A stretch of DNA of 64,000 bases, from positions 10,056,616 through 10,120,615 of the forward strand of contig CM028333.1 in the NCBI GenBank assembly GCA_016647705.1, in the 5' to 3' direction. This document shows positions 9,964-20,102 of this stretch, in pieces. Origin of the DNA: Eucommia ulmoides (taxonomy: Eukaryota > Streptophyta > Magnoliopsida > Garryales > Eucommiaceae). Each line of letters begins with the position of its first letter. The stretch's first letter is position 1. The position numbers and the translations under genes are program-made. A model generated the notes under the pieces. It saw nothing but the letters and a program-made list of their open reading frames with translations, had not been told where the DNA came from and ran no database searches.

Positions 9964-12900
9964 TCATGCTCGTTTTGTACGCCGTCCAACTTTGAGCGCA
10001 AGCTCTGTGTCAATCTTCATGGAGATGTCTAATGCTTTCACAGAATGTGTCAACGCACCGCTGAAAAAAAAAAAATTAAAAAAAAAAAAATGTGAATTTA
10101 CTTTTCCAAATAACTATTTAGGGTGCGTTTGGGGACAGGGAATCGTTTTGATAAGGGATTTATGAAATGCATGAGTTAAATTTCCTTGTTTTGCAACTTC
10201 AAAAAGGAATTTGTAAAATTCATTGAAATTTCGGGATGTGATTTAAAGGGGGTAAAATGATATACATCCTTCTGATTGAGGTAAACCTCTCCACCATGGA
10301 GTGAAATTACATTTCAATTTCATAAAACATACGCAAACAACGAATTTGAATTTATCAGATTCCTTCAAAAATTGTTGACAAACAGAGAGATAACCACCCT
10401 AAAGATTCACTCATTCTAGTAGAATGAACTCTAATGGCCCATTAGGGTTAGTCCACTATTCAATATGGGATACTTTCTCAATGGCCTTATCCTAATGTAG
10501 TGGAGCCATGCCATTATGTGAATGGACCATTTAAGATAGGCCTCCCAGCTTGTAAAGAGTTGAACAGGCCCTCATGGTCATGGATTGATTACTGATTCAG
10601 ACTTCCACTTCAATCCCATGAGCCAAATGTTGTTCATTCACAATTCTTTCTAGTGTTGTGAACCCTGGTGAGGGCCGTGGCTTGTGTTCCACCCAAGAAC
10701 TCTGATTTTTGTTCTCATTTATTATTATTATTATAATAGAATGTACAAACTCAATTAACGCATAAAAAAAAGAATAATATGAAGAAGAAGAAGAAGAAGA
10801 AGAAGATTGATTGATAGCATAATTACCTGGAAATGTAGGTCACCCCAGTTTGTCCAATCTTGTGTACTGTTTCAAGAGTAACATTCCCGGAGGCCTGTCA
10901 TCATATTAAGCACCAAAAGTATGAGAACGGTATTTAATCTCTCTCGCAAAGTAAAATATGAAATCCAGACAAGAAGAAGAATCATTAGTGGCTCAAAACA
11001 GCTCTCTCAGAAAACAAGAGTGTGTTTTGCCAACTTTGACTTTGCCTTTGCCAAATGTTGGATTTTTCCCAAATCGGTTGTGGAAGGTGCTGGGGCTTCT
11101 CTCAACCCCAAAAGTTAGCTCATGAGGTGAGATTTTCCTTCACACATAGAACCTGATCACCAACCCCTTCTACATCCGATGTGGGATAAACCCAACAATT
11201 TCTCCCTCACATATCGGACTTTTGATCGGTTAACCCTCGACCATTCTCCATTTGTGGCTATTGGGCCAGAGTTTTTATAATCTAGACTCTGATACCAGTG
11301 TGGGGGTGGTCTTGGGCCTCTCTCAACCCCAAAAGTTAGCTCATGAAATAAGGCTTTCTCTCACACTTATAACTTGACCATCAACCCCTTCCACATCCCA
11401 TGTGAGATAAACCCAACACCACATTCAAACAACACCAAGAACCATTTCTGACATGAACAACTGTGGCAAGGAAAGGTAAAAGGACATGTCATACTGAATC
11501 TTAAGCTTGTGTTTCCAAAAACGCATTAGGAACCATAACCTCTGTAGTTTGCTTCTAAATCAATTTTATTGTTTCTACCTTTGGTTTTCTTTCCCTCTTT
11601 TGTTTACAACTGAGAGTTATTTGACTAGAAATTACTCCTTATTATTACTTCTAAAACAATTACCTTTGATTTTCTTTCCCTCTGCATCCATGTTTTCGTT
11701 TCTCATTATTTCACAATTGAGAGCGCCATTTTAGAAACAACTCTCAAACATGACTCCAATTTCAAGATAATAAGAGATAAATAGATGCAGGAGCTACCTC
11801 AGTCTCAAATCTCCCGTTGATCAGTTTCACGGCCCTCTCAAGCATGGATACATCAACATCCCCATTAGGTTGTGGGACAACCATATTGTCTAGCATTATG
11901 CGCGTCAAGGAGGATTTCGTTTGAGATGCATAATTTAAAACCTCATTTACTTCCTCTAGTGTTCTGGTTTCAATCTGCAGAAAGCAAAGATTTCTTCAAC
12001 CACAGTTCGATTTACCAGACACATCATTTACACTTTCACATGCTAATCACATAGAAAATAATAATGCATATAGAATCACAATGTACATGAAAATATGAAG
12101 GGGGATAATTGGGAAATTATTCTAAAGGTCCCATAAGTGTAAAACATCACTTATGAGAGTCCCATCCAATGGATCTTTTTACCCTTGGGATGGGACCTAG
12201 AAAATGATATTTTTCACTCATAGGACCTCTCAACAAGTTTCCCTAAATATTAAACCGGTATTTTTTTAATTTTATTTTTTGATAATTGGTGAATGCCTCC
12301 CAAAGGAGGTCTAATCCATGATTGAATCTTTTCAAATTTTAAGTGAAGTACAAATTTCTTCATTACGTTTTAGGTTGTGCTTTAGTCCCGCGGTCAATGC
12401 TCCCAATTTTGGGTTTTAACTCGCCACCTGCCAGAGCCTATCGCCGGATGCTGTTTTTTTTTTTTTTCTTTCTAAAATATATTTTTTTAGTTATCATGCA
12501 TTCTTTTTAGTCATATTCATGCATAAATGTAACTAAATATGCTGTTTAGTCTCAGTCACTTCATGCATGTTTAGTGTATTTTTTTAGTTACATTCATACA
12601 TATGAATGTAAGAATTTTTTTGTAAATATACATTCATGCATGTATATTTTTTAGTTACATTAATGCCTGAATGTACCAAAAGTTGCTGTAAATATATATT
12701 CATGCATGTATATTTTTTTAGTTACATTCATATATGTTTTTTGTTTAGTATATTCCAATTACATTCGTGCATTTTTTTAGTTACATTCATACATTTAACG
12801 ACCATCCACCGGAGAGGTCCAGTGACCCACGAATGACGGCCGAAGTCTGGTGACTTGTGGTGGTTTCCATCAATTGTAATACAGGGACCAAATGAAAGTG

Positions 12901-15399
12901 CTCGTGCTCATTTGTTGCAGGAGTTTTTATATAATTAGGTGCAATTATAGGATCTCCCAGCAACTACATTTTTTTTTTTTAATAATTTTGGCAAAATGCT
13001 TCTCGTACCGGGAAAAATATGTTGAAAAATGAAAATGACGGTAAAATCAGACAATAGGACTGTCAATGAAGTATTTGATTTCAAAAAGGGATTTCATTTA
13101 TTTTCTTGAGAAAATTACTTCACAAAATTTTGATTTTTTTTTTTTTTTTTAATTTTACAAATCATATTCCTTCATCAAATACCTCACCCAAAAGCAACCG
13201 GGAGCACTAAAACAAAATGTCGGTTAAACAAAGTGAGAGTCATGAAACACTTCTGAACCATATAACCTTCTAGTAAGATTTCCTATCCAGGAACAACAGA
13301 TCAATTTCTAGAAAGATAAACAAAATTGACAAGATTACCTCAACTCCCATATGAAGATTATGTTGCTCTAAATACAGGTCTACAGATTTTAGGGCATTTG
13401 TGACACCTCCAGCGATAGATATATGATTGTCTTTTATCATTACCATGTCAAACAAACCCATCCTGTGATTCCGGCCTCCACCAATTAATACCTTGGGAAT
13501 TTGGGAAGAGACGAATAGAGTAAGCATGAAGAATATACACAAACATAACATAGAGATGAAGAATTAAAGAGAGAAAAGATGATCTACACCGCCCACTTAT
13601 CCACAAGACGTAAACCAGGAGCAGTTTTCCTTGTCTCTAATATGTATGCAGGCTGCGCAGCATCTGCCATGGCCTTCAAAAACAAAGATATCTGAATTGC
13701 TCCTCGACACATGAAACATCTTGGAAAAACATAACTTCACTCATTCTACAATTTCTATTGTTCCAAATTTGAATTTCATGATTAAAGTACACCCTTTAAA
13801 CTAGCAAATAATCGAATTAAAATTCGAAACACAAAGACGGAGCAAGAGCAAGATACCCTGAAGCCTAAAAAAGGGGGCGGCCTAGTGCACAAAGGCTTAC
13901 GCTATTGCAGAGTCTGGAGAGGGTCCGATGTACTCAGCCTTACTCTTGCATATGGAGAGGTTGTTTCCAAGATTTAACCCCGAGACCTTCAGGTCATAAT
14001 AAAATCAACCTTACCATTATACCCAACTACCCAAGGAGTCCAATTAAGAGGCATCTAACTTTTTTTCAACTAATACATTATATACTTCATTAATAAATCG
14101 TATTTATGTTAAAGTGGGATATATTTTCTTTTTCTACAAGTCCTAACCAACATTCGCAAGTATTTGAGCACAGGCTATTAAATCAAGCTAGATTAGTATA
14201 TATTTTCAGGAAAATTTAGGAAATCACTACGCATAACTTAAATGATTGCTTAAGTTCTACATATTAGTTGTATTAATTAATAATGTTTGCAACTATACAA
14301 GTAGTTCAAAGAAACTGAAAAAGTAAGGAAACAAACACACCTGGGTTAGAGTTGCTATTCCGCTCATCCTCTGCATAAAATTAAGCACAACTCTCTCGGC
14401 TACAACAATACTGTGTGACCGTCCTGCATTTGTGAAAAAGAAAAGAGTGGAAGATCAGTTGATTTTTTTTAGTAACACTTGGACTCCTACAGAAGCAATC
14501 TAAACTGCACTTGCAATTTAAGGCCTGTTTGGTTGTCCGAAATTCAGAAATTGTACTATTAGCAATTTATGGTTTCGGGTTTGGTTGTAAGAATTAAAAA
14601 CACTTAAATTAGTCTGCTAATCAATTTAATTCTAGAGTAAAATATAGTTTAAAATTTTAACTAAACTAGAACACTTATATGTTCTTTGTTCAAACAATTA
14701 AATGTTCCTATTCATAAAATAGGAAAATTTAGACAACCAAACGGGTCCTTAAATTTTGGCATACCGTACACCTTGCCAAATTGTAGCCCTTTATGAACTT
14801 CATCTCCATCTCTTTTAGACCAACTCACCTATAGCAGCACGTGCAGCAGCAATAAGAATCAATGGAAAACACCATGAACTATTTCATTGATTCAAGACAG
14901 AAGCATCAATACCTTCAGAGAAGGATCAACCTCACTAAATATCATCTCCGCTAGAGCAATCCCAGCTACAACCCCATCCTCTTTTGCTAGAAAATGGGCT
15001 TCCACTTCCATGTCAACAGGAATAGCGGCCATACATGTTACATCCCCTGCGCTTAAACCCCCAAAATTTTGTTATATAAAATTATTCAAATTGTTGACAA
15101 GAGAAGTATAAAACATAAGGGAGTAACATAACCTCGATCACCGGCATCTTCAGCAAGGGCAAGCTTTATGACGCCTTTCAAATCATAGGTGGGGTGTGCA
15201 GGAGGCTTTATAGCCATCGAGTCCAGTGAAATTCCTTGATTATTCGCCGTTATTGTAGACATCCTAACAATCAATCTGCATTATTTGCACCAGGTTAAAT
15301 TGTGGGAAAGATGCGTACAACAGTTTCAATTAGGGTTAAAATATTGGCAAACCTGGAAGGAGGTGATACTGAAGGAGAGAAAGGAAGAACCCCAAACAT
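9964..15399 (-). CDS. QPT: Quinolinate phosphoribosyltransferase (nicotinate-nucleotide pyrophosphorylase, carboxylating), ten exons
   Basis: Converts quinolinate and PRPP to nicotinate mononucleotide, CO2 and pyrophosphate in de novo NAD synthesis. The plant enzyme is generally placed in plastids. Exons (minus strand): 15399-15353, 15275-15133, 15046-14913, 14828-14765, 14423-14341, 13673-13590, 13491-13339, 11974-11798, 10894-10827, 10060-9964. All nine introns are GT-AG, and the exons total 1050 bases, giving 349 residues without a break, close to the roughly 348 residues I recall for Arabidopsis QPT. Residues 1-20 ([15 protein letters not shown]...) look like a short transit peptide. Family landmarks: [20 protein letters not shown] (about 40-59), [29 protein letters not shown] (168-185), [20 protein letters not shown] (189-208) and [13 protein letters not shown] near the end. 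These contain the conserved Arg172, Arg192, His194 and Lys205 of the active-site region. The first ATG is chosen because it alone gives a leader that splices in phase. Introns 4, 5, 7, 8 and 9 hold or may hold mobile DNA. Confidence 0.96.
10124..10403. mobile_element. Possible MITE in QPT intron 9
   Basis: Begins TTTAGGGTGCGTTTGGGGAC, a common plant MITE end, and finishes AACCACCCTAAAG, giving a short inverted end flanked by TTA/TAA. The interior is non-coding. The inverted repeat is short, so the limits are tentative. Confidence 0.35.
10780..10806. repeat. (GAA)n microsatellite in QPT intron 9
   Basis: About eight GAA units, roughly 20 bases on the intronic side of exon 9. Confidence 0.85.
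11056..11418 (-). mobile_element. TRIM in QPT intron 8, rearranged
   Basis: On the minus strand: LTR (11418-11298) starting TGTTGGG, primer site TGGTATCAGAG (11297-11287), non-coding middle, purine tract TGTGAGGGAGAAAT, and second LTR from 11197. It belongs to the same family as the copies at 1576 and 2766. At 11056-11088 there is an LTR start in the opposite direction (TGTTGGATTTTTCCC) joined to the far end, so the element carries a small palindromic rearrangement. Old, non-autonomous. Confidence 0.75.
12111..12243. mobile_element. Small foldback/MITE-like element in QPT intron 7
   Basis: GGGAAATTATTCTAAAGGTC at the left is mirrored by GGTCCTATGAGTG and GGGAAACTTGTTGAGAGG read from the right end. 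About 133 bp, non-coding. Confidence 0.5.
12480..12800. repeat. Minisatellite of TTAGTTACATTCATGCATG units
   Basis: Irregular units of about 50-60 bases containing TTTTTTAGTTACATTCAT and the palindrome ATTCATGCATGAAT or fragments of it. Lies within QPT intron 7. Confidence 0.7.
13867..14036 (-). mobile_element. Au-like SINE in QPT intron 5
   Basis: Read on the minus strand it has a tRNA-like head (GGTATAATGGTAAGG, A box), a B-box-like GGTCTCGGGGTTAAATC, then AACCTCTCCATATGCAAGAG, AAGGCTGAGTACATCGGACC, AAGCCTTTGTGCACTAGGCC and a short T run at its 3' end. This order matches my memory of the plant Au SINE. It is co-oriented with QPT and lies wholly inside the intron. Confidence 0.8.
14522..14749. 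mobile_element. Tourist-like MITE in QPT intron 4
   Basis: Inverted ends GGCCTGTTTGGTTGTC and GACAACCAAACGGGTCC, flanked by TAA (14519-14521 and 14750-14752, with one base of ambiguity because the flanks read TTAA). A three-base TTA/TAA target site is typical of PIF/Harbinger-derived Tourist elements. The interior is AT-rich and non-coding. Confidence 0.75.
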
Positions 15400-15421
15400 C
15401 GATTTTAGTTGTTCGAAGCTC

Positions 15422-15457
15422 TTACGAATTCAAGAAAAATACCAGTGACTCCTCCAT
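15422..15457 (-). promoter_or_regulatory. Possible upstream ORF in the QPT leader
   Basis: An ATG 58 bases before the QPT start opens an 11-codon frame (MEESLVFFLNS) that stops 22 bases before the main ATG. It is in the likely 5' leader, but the transcription start is not known. If transcribed, it could dampen translation of QPT. Confidence 0.35.
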
Positions 15458-15459
15458 TT

Positions 15460-16240
15460 CGGAAATCGAGCTTGTTCTGATATCTCTATCAATTTTATTC
15501 TTGGGATAATTGGATTAGTCTCAAATAGCGCGCTAATATGTTATTAGTTTAAATTTGTTTTTGATTTTTGTTATTAATCCAACTGTGATCACGTATTATT
15601 AATTATATGTATTTGTATAATATTAATTATAAATTACATATAACATGTAATAATTATGGTATATGTATTTGTATAATATTTATTACATTTAACATATAAT
15701 TTACATACAAGTTAGATAGATGTGAATGAGAGAGTGCAATGTGTGTATTTAATCTTCCGTTTTTTTTTAATATGCGAAGTTAAAATACTAGTAGCAATTG
15801 CATATAAGACTTTTTTAAAATTAAAAATAAAATAAGAGACTTGACACAGAATCACCTTTTATTCTTAGGATTTTGCTTAAAATATATTCGGTTGATTTTG
15901 TGTGTAGATAAATTTATGAATTATTTCGCTTGCAAAAATATCTTGGTGGGATTAAATCTATGACAGAGTTACCCGATATTGTAATCATCGCTGATCAGCA
16001 AGAAGAAACTACGGCTCTTCAATAATTGATCACTTTGGAGTAGGGGAAAAACAATTATTAATTATTGGTACAAAAAAAACAAAAACAAAACAGCTATTAA
16101 GTTTGAACTATTGGTAAAATAATCATACTTCCTTCACCTAAACTAGAACTTGATTTTGCGGCTTCAAAATCAATATTGTAATTAAGCAATAATTTTTTTC
16201 AAATATTCGTTTCCAAGTTTCAATCAACAAAGGGTAGATC
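15460..16240. other. QPT upstream region, no further gene
   Basis: AT-rich DNA expected to hold the QPT promoter. I see no clear TATA box at the proper distance. TATGTATTTGTATAATATT is repeated near 15607 and 15661. Confidence 0.5.
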
Positions 16241-16242
16241 TA

Positions 16243-16292
16243 TAAAAGTTGTAACAAGGTAGTTGTACTGGAAGGTGCGGCTAGATTACCAC
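16243..16292 (+). pseudogene. rrn16: 3' end of plastid 16S rRNA
   Basis: GTTGTAACAAGGTAGTTGTA followed by CTGGAAGGTGCGGCTAGATTA matches the 16S terminus (GTCGTAACAAGGTAGCCGTACTGG...) with several C-to-T changes, as expected for decayed plastid DNA in the nucleus. Confidence 0.85.
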
Positions 16293-16424
16293 CATGCCTC
16301 AATTCATAAGGAACCTCAAAGTGGCTCTATTTCATTATATTCCATTCATATCCTAAGTCTATTCATTTCAACAAACATAGATATATGTTGGCCTAAAGCG
16401 TATACTTTTGTTTCTCTTTTTTAG

Positions 16425-16661
<237 letters not shown>

Positions 16662-16720
16662 ATCATATATAAACTTGAATTTTATTTCTCTTAGATCTAG
16701 GAATTTATCCATCTTCTATA

Positions 16721-16770
16721 AAGGAGCCGAATGAAACTAAAGTTTCATGTTTGGTTTTGAATTAGAGACT
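16721..16770 (+). pseudogene. Group II intron domain V, plastid (probably trnG-UCC)
   Basis: GGAGCCGAATGAAACTAAAG followed by TTTCATGTTTGGTTTTGAAT is the hairpin of domain V with its flanks. It matches my memory of the plastid trnG-UCC intron; another plastid intron is possible. Confidence 0.6.
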
Positions 16771-16849
16771 CTAAGTTCACCAACCAGTGAATATTATGGA
16801 AAACGTTGGATATTTTGAATATTGTGGAATAGAAAGATCAATATAGTAC

Positions 16850-16995
16850 ACTTGAAGATATGAATCATTTGAAAAATAAAAGTATTCATTCTATAGCGGA
16901 TCTTTTACAAGATCAATTCGGATTGGCTCTGGTTTGTTTAGAAAATGTGGTTCAAGGAACTATAGGTAAAGCAATTAGGCATAAATGGATGTCGG
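16850..16995 (+). pseudogene. rpoB: rpoB fragment
   Basis: Encodes [20 protein letters not shown] followed by VVQGTI and AIRHK, matching the plastid RNA polymerase beta motif [20 protein letters not shown]. Only this internal fragment is present. Confidence 0.9.
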
Positions 16996-17113
16996 TCGCT
17001 CATCACTTGGTTAAAAAAGAGGAGTTCCCTAATTACATAATGGAAATTGAGAATTGAATTCATTAATTCATTATAGAATCTATTTGTCTTTTCAAAAGAC
17101 CAAAAATCTATGT

Positions 17114-17938
17114 ATTTTTTTTTTTACATAAAGAAGGAAAAACACATGCTCCAAGTAGCGATCAAAGGCTCTGACTTCCACGTTTGTCAGGACAAGTGCC
17201 ATGATATCCTCATGTGGTGACTCCATGATCTTCACATCGCCCCCTCCATTCATACCTTTCCTAGTAAGGAAGTCAACACATTTCTTCTATTCTCTAGGTG
17301 CAAACTGCAGGATAATGTTGTCATGCTTAAAAAACTCTTGCAATGCTCTGCTCATGACTTGTATGTGTGTAGCTCTGAGTAATCTCCTAGAATCAGGGAC
17401 ACTGCCTCCATTGAATCTGTTTCCACCATAATCCTTGGGAATTCTCTTCCTGAATTTATGCGGAATTCAATGTAAATACTTCTTAATTCTACTTTCAATC
17501 TTGCGCATGTTGACAATTGCCCATAGTATCCCACGATCTAGATCCCCAAATTATGTCGAACCAGGTTTCTAATGCCTCATTTTCTCGGGTTTTCTATAGT
17601 ACTGCCATCCAAGTCAAGTTTATAAAAACCTAAGCATAAGAATTTCCAATGAGAAAATCTAGAAACATAATTATCATTAGTATTGGTTATTGGGTATAGA
17701 AAGTTTCCAATAACTCCTTATTGAAGTAAGTTATTTACGACATTATAATGTGAGTAACAGATTTGATCCCCTCAATTACTTCTATATTTCTATCTTTTCA
17801 TATCTTCCAAATGATATTTACTAAAATAAAAGAAGCTAGGGAGGTTCAGGTTACTCCCTTGGGGACGTCTTTTAATCCACCGAGATAAATCTAAGTCGAA
17901 ATCACAAAGGCCACTGAATATGTCCGCAAAATAATACA

Positions 17939-17985
<47 letters not shown>

Positions 17986-18706
17986 TTAGGGCATTTTCTC
18001 GAGGCGTGATCAATCGTTTCAATGCCACTACAACATTTCTAACATATACTAGTAGCGTTACTGTTTGCAATGGCCCCAAACTGATTTGTTACAAGTTTCC
18101 CATGCAGGATAAGCCAGAAAAAATATATGAGTATTTAGAGAAGCTTTAGCCTCCAAATTCTGCACAATTTCAAGAGAGTATCATTTTCTTCCTAAAGGAC
18201 TATCAATTCGTAGGTAGTTTAACTAAACATTTTCCAAAATATTTTAGGTTCCAAATTGCTTCATCTTCCTTAGTTGGGTCCAGAGGCTTACTATCTAGAA
18301 TAGACTCTTCTGTGTATCATTCATGAGGTGGAGAATTGATATGAGAAACTAATCATCATTCTCATCTATGATGTCAGAAACTTTTAGATCGTAGATAATT
18401 TGGATATTCTTATTTTCAAATGATCCATTAGCACACCACCAATCATTCGTGAGCTTACTACTGGTCCTATCCCCAATGTCCACTTAATCCCTTTATTTAG
18501 AATCTCCTATGTTTTAAGGATTATTTTTCACATATAGGAATGATAGGTTTCACATCCCTAGTGTTGGGACTTCTCACCATAATATACTTACCACTAATAA
18601 CTTTAATCCAAAGAAATTTTTTTCGGAAGAAATATTTGAAGCAATTTTTTTAGAGGAAGGCCTTGTTGTCTTTTCATACTTAACTAATTCCTAAGCCTTC
18701 CTCTTT

Positions 18707-18741
<35 letters not shown>

Positions 18742-18781
18742 TTTGTTTTTTGTTTTATAGACAATTTCCCAATTAATAAGA
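17114..18781 (-). mobile_element. L1-type LINE, 3' part (zf-RVT and RNase H) with poly(A)
   Basis: A T run at 17114-17125 is the poly(A) tail of a minus-strand LINE. Upstream (minus direction): RNase H-like sequence at 17534-17240 (KVELRSIYIEF, MVETDSMEAVSLIL, then FLTRKGMNGG), a zf-RVT-like part near 18200-18000 (FFWLILHGKLVTNQFGAIAN, ETIDHA), and the RT-thumb/linker part at 18700-18400 (GLGI, WTLGIGTSSKLTNDWW). Frames are broken many times. It continues at 25028-26290 beyond an inserted Copia element. A T run at 17941-17980 interrupts the sequence. Confidence 0.8.
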
Positions 18782-19517
18782 TGTTGGGAAAATTCACTAA
18801 TTACTAAGATTTTATTTTTCCTCTTTATGTGATTAAAATTGGATTACCGATTTCAATATCCATAGTTATTAACAAAGATAAAAGTAAATAATAAATAAAG
18901 CGAGAGACACGATTTTTACGTTAAAAAACCCAAGGTGAGGAAAAAATCACGGGACCAAAGTCCGATCTCAACTTCCATTATCACAACAATAATGAGATTA
19001 CAATCGTTCACACATTCAAGATAAAAACTCTTGGATCACTATATAAACATCACCAAAAACGGTAGATACGACAAGAAACAATAAAAATGGGTTTAGAGGA
19101 ATACCAAACACTAATTGGAAAAGGGTTACCAAAGATTAAGACCGATGGAAACGAACTACTTGATGCCGAGAACAAACCCTTGAAATTTCAGCCCAATCGA
19201 ATTCTAAATCACCATTGATCGTTAATCCGAATAATTCTCTCCCTTTCTCTCTATAGTGTTGTATACTACCTTGCCTTATTCCTGCTTGTTTTTCATTCAA
19301 TCTAAAACAATAGTTGTTGCACTGCCACATGGAGCTACATAAAAGCCCTAATAAGCTTTGATTAATTTCCTTTTAATTGTATTAAGCGTTTTTTTTTTTT
19401 CCTTTTTCTTATTTAAGAAAATTCAAATGGGCCCCTATTTTTTCTCTTCTCACTTGAATTAAGCCCAATTGGACTTTGGGCTAGGTCCAACTCTATATGG
19501 GTTAGACCTACCCAACA
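18782..19517 (-). repeat. 3' LTR of the Copia element
   Basis: Direct repeat of 24324-25022; TG...CA ends, TAAGA just outside. Confidence 0.88.
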
Positions 19518-20102
19518 AATCTTCCCCTCTGGCTCATATGGAGAAATGCAGGAGACTTGCTCTCTCTGCAATTCTCAACCTTCCATCCCAGGAGAACTTT
19601 TGTCTTCACATATGAACTATTCTCATTTGTATGTAGCAACTTCATATCCAACACATTACAAATCCAATAATACCATGAACGTGAGTTATTGTCTTCAATT
19701 TTAAAATTGTAGACCTATTTCTTCTCCAAATTTCTCGTCTTTAGGAGGTTGTACCAAGTCATAAGTGTTGTTCTCATGAAAAGAATTCATTTTTTCTTGC
19801 ATGGCTTTGCTCTTCTTATTTTTATTTTCACTCGACACAGATTCTTCGTTGGTTGCTGGCTCTCCCCCATCTGTAAGCATCACATAATCATTAGACTGGT
19901 ATTCTGTAGTCCTTCGATCCCCTTGGACCTTCTCAACTGAACATCAATTGGAGGAGGTAGAGGTGGCTGTTTGTGCACTATTTCATTACTAACATGCGCT
20001 TCATCGATAGTCTCTTGGGACTGTGCTTCCGGTGGATCTATCACTGGTACTAGAATTGGATCTATGTTGACTGGATCCTTGGTAGAGGATTTTGATTGTA
20101 CA

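Noticed and set aside
13270-13551. 93-codon frame as a gene on its own
   Set aside because: Its centre is QPT exon 7; both ends are read into introns 6 and 7.
15285-15509. 74-codon plus-strand frame
   Set aside because: Antisense to QPT exon 1, its leader and first intron; no recognisable product.
16243-16292. Functional 16S rRNA gene
   Set aside because: Only about 50 bases of the 3' end are present, with several changes; it is a plastid fragment.
16860-17057. 66-codon protein-coding gene
   Set aside because: It is a fragment of plastid rpoB that loses similarity after about 45 residues, in a stretch of other plastid fragments.
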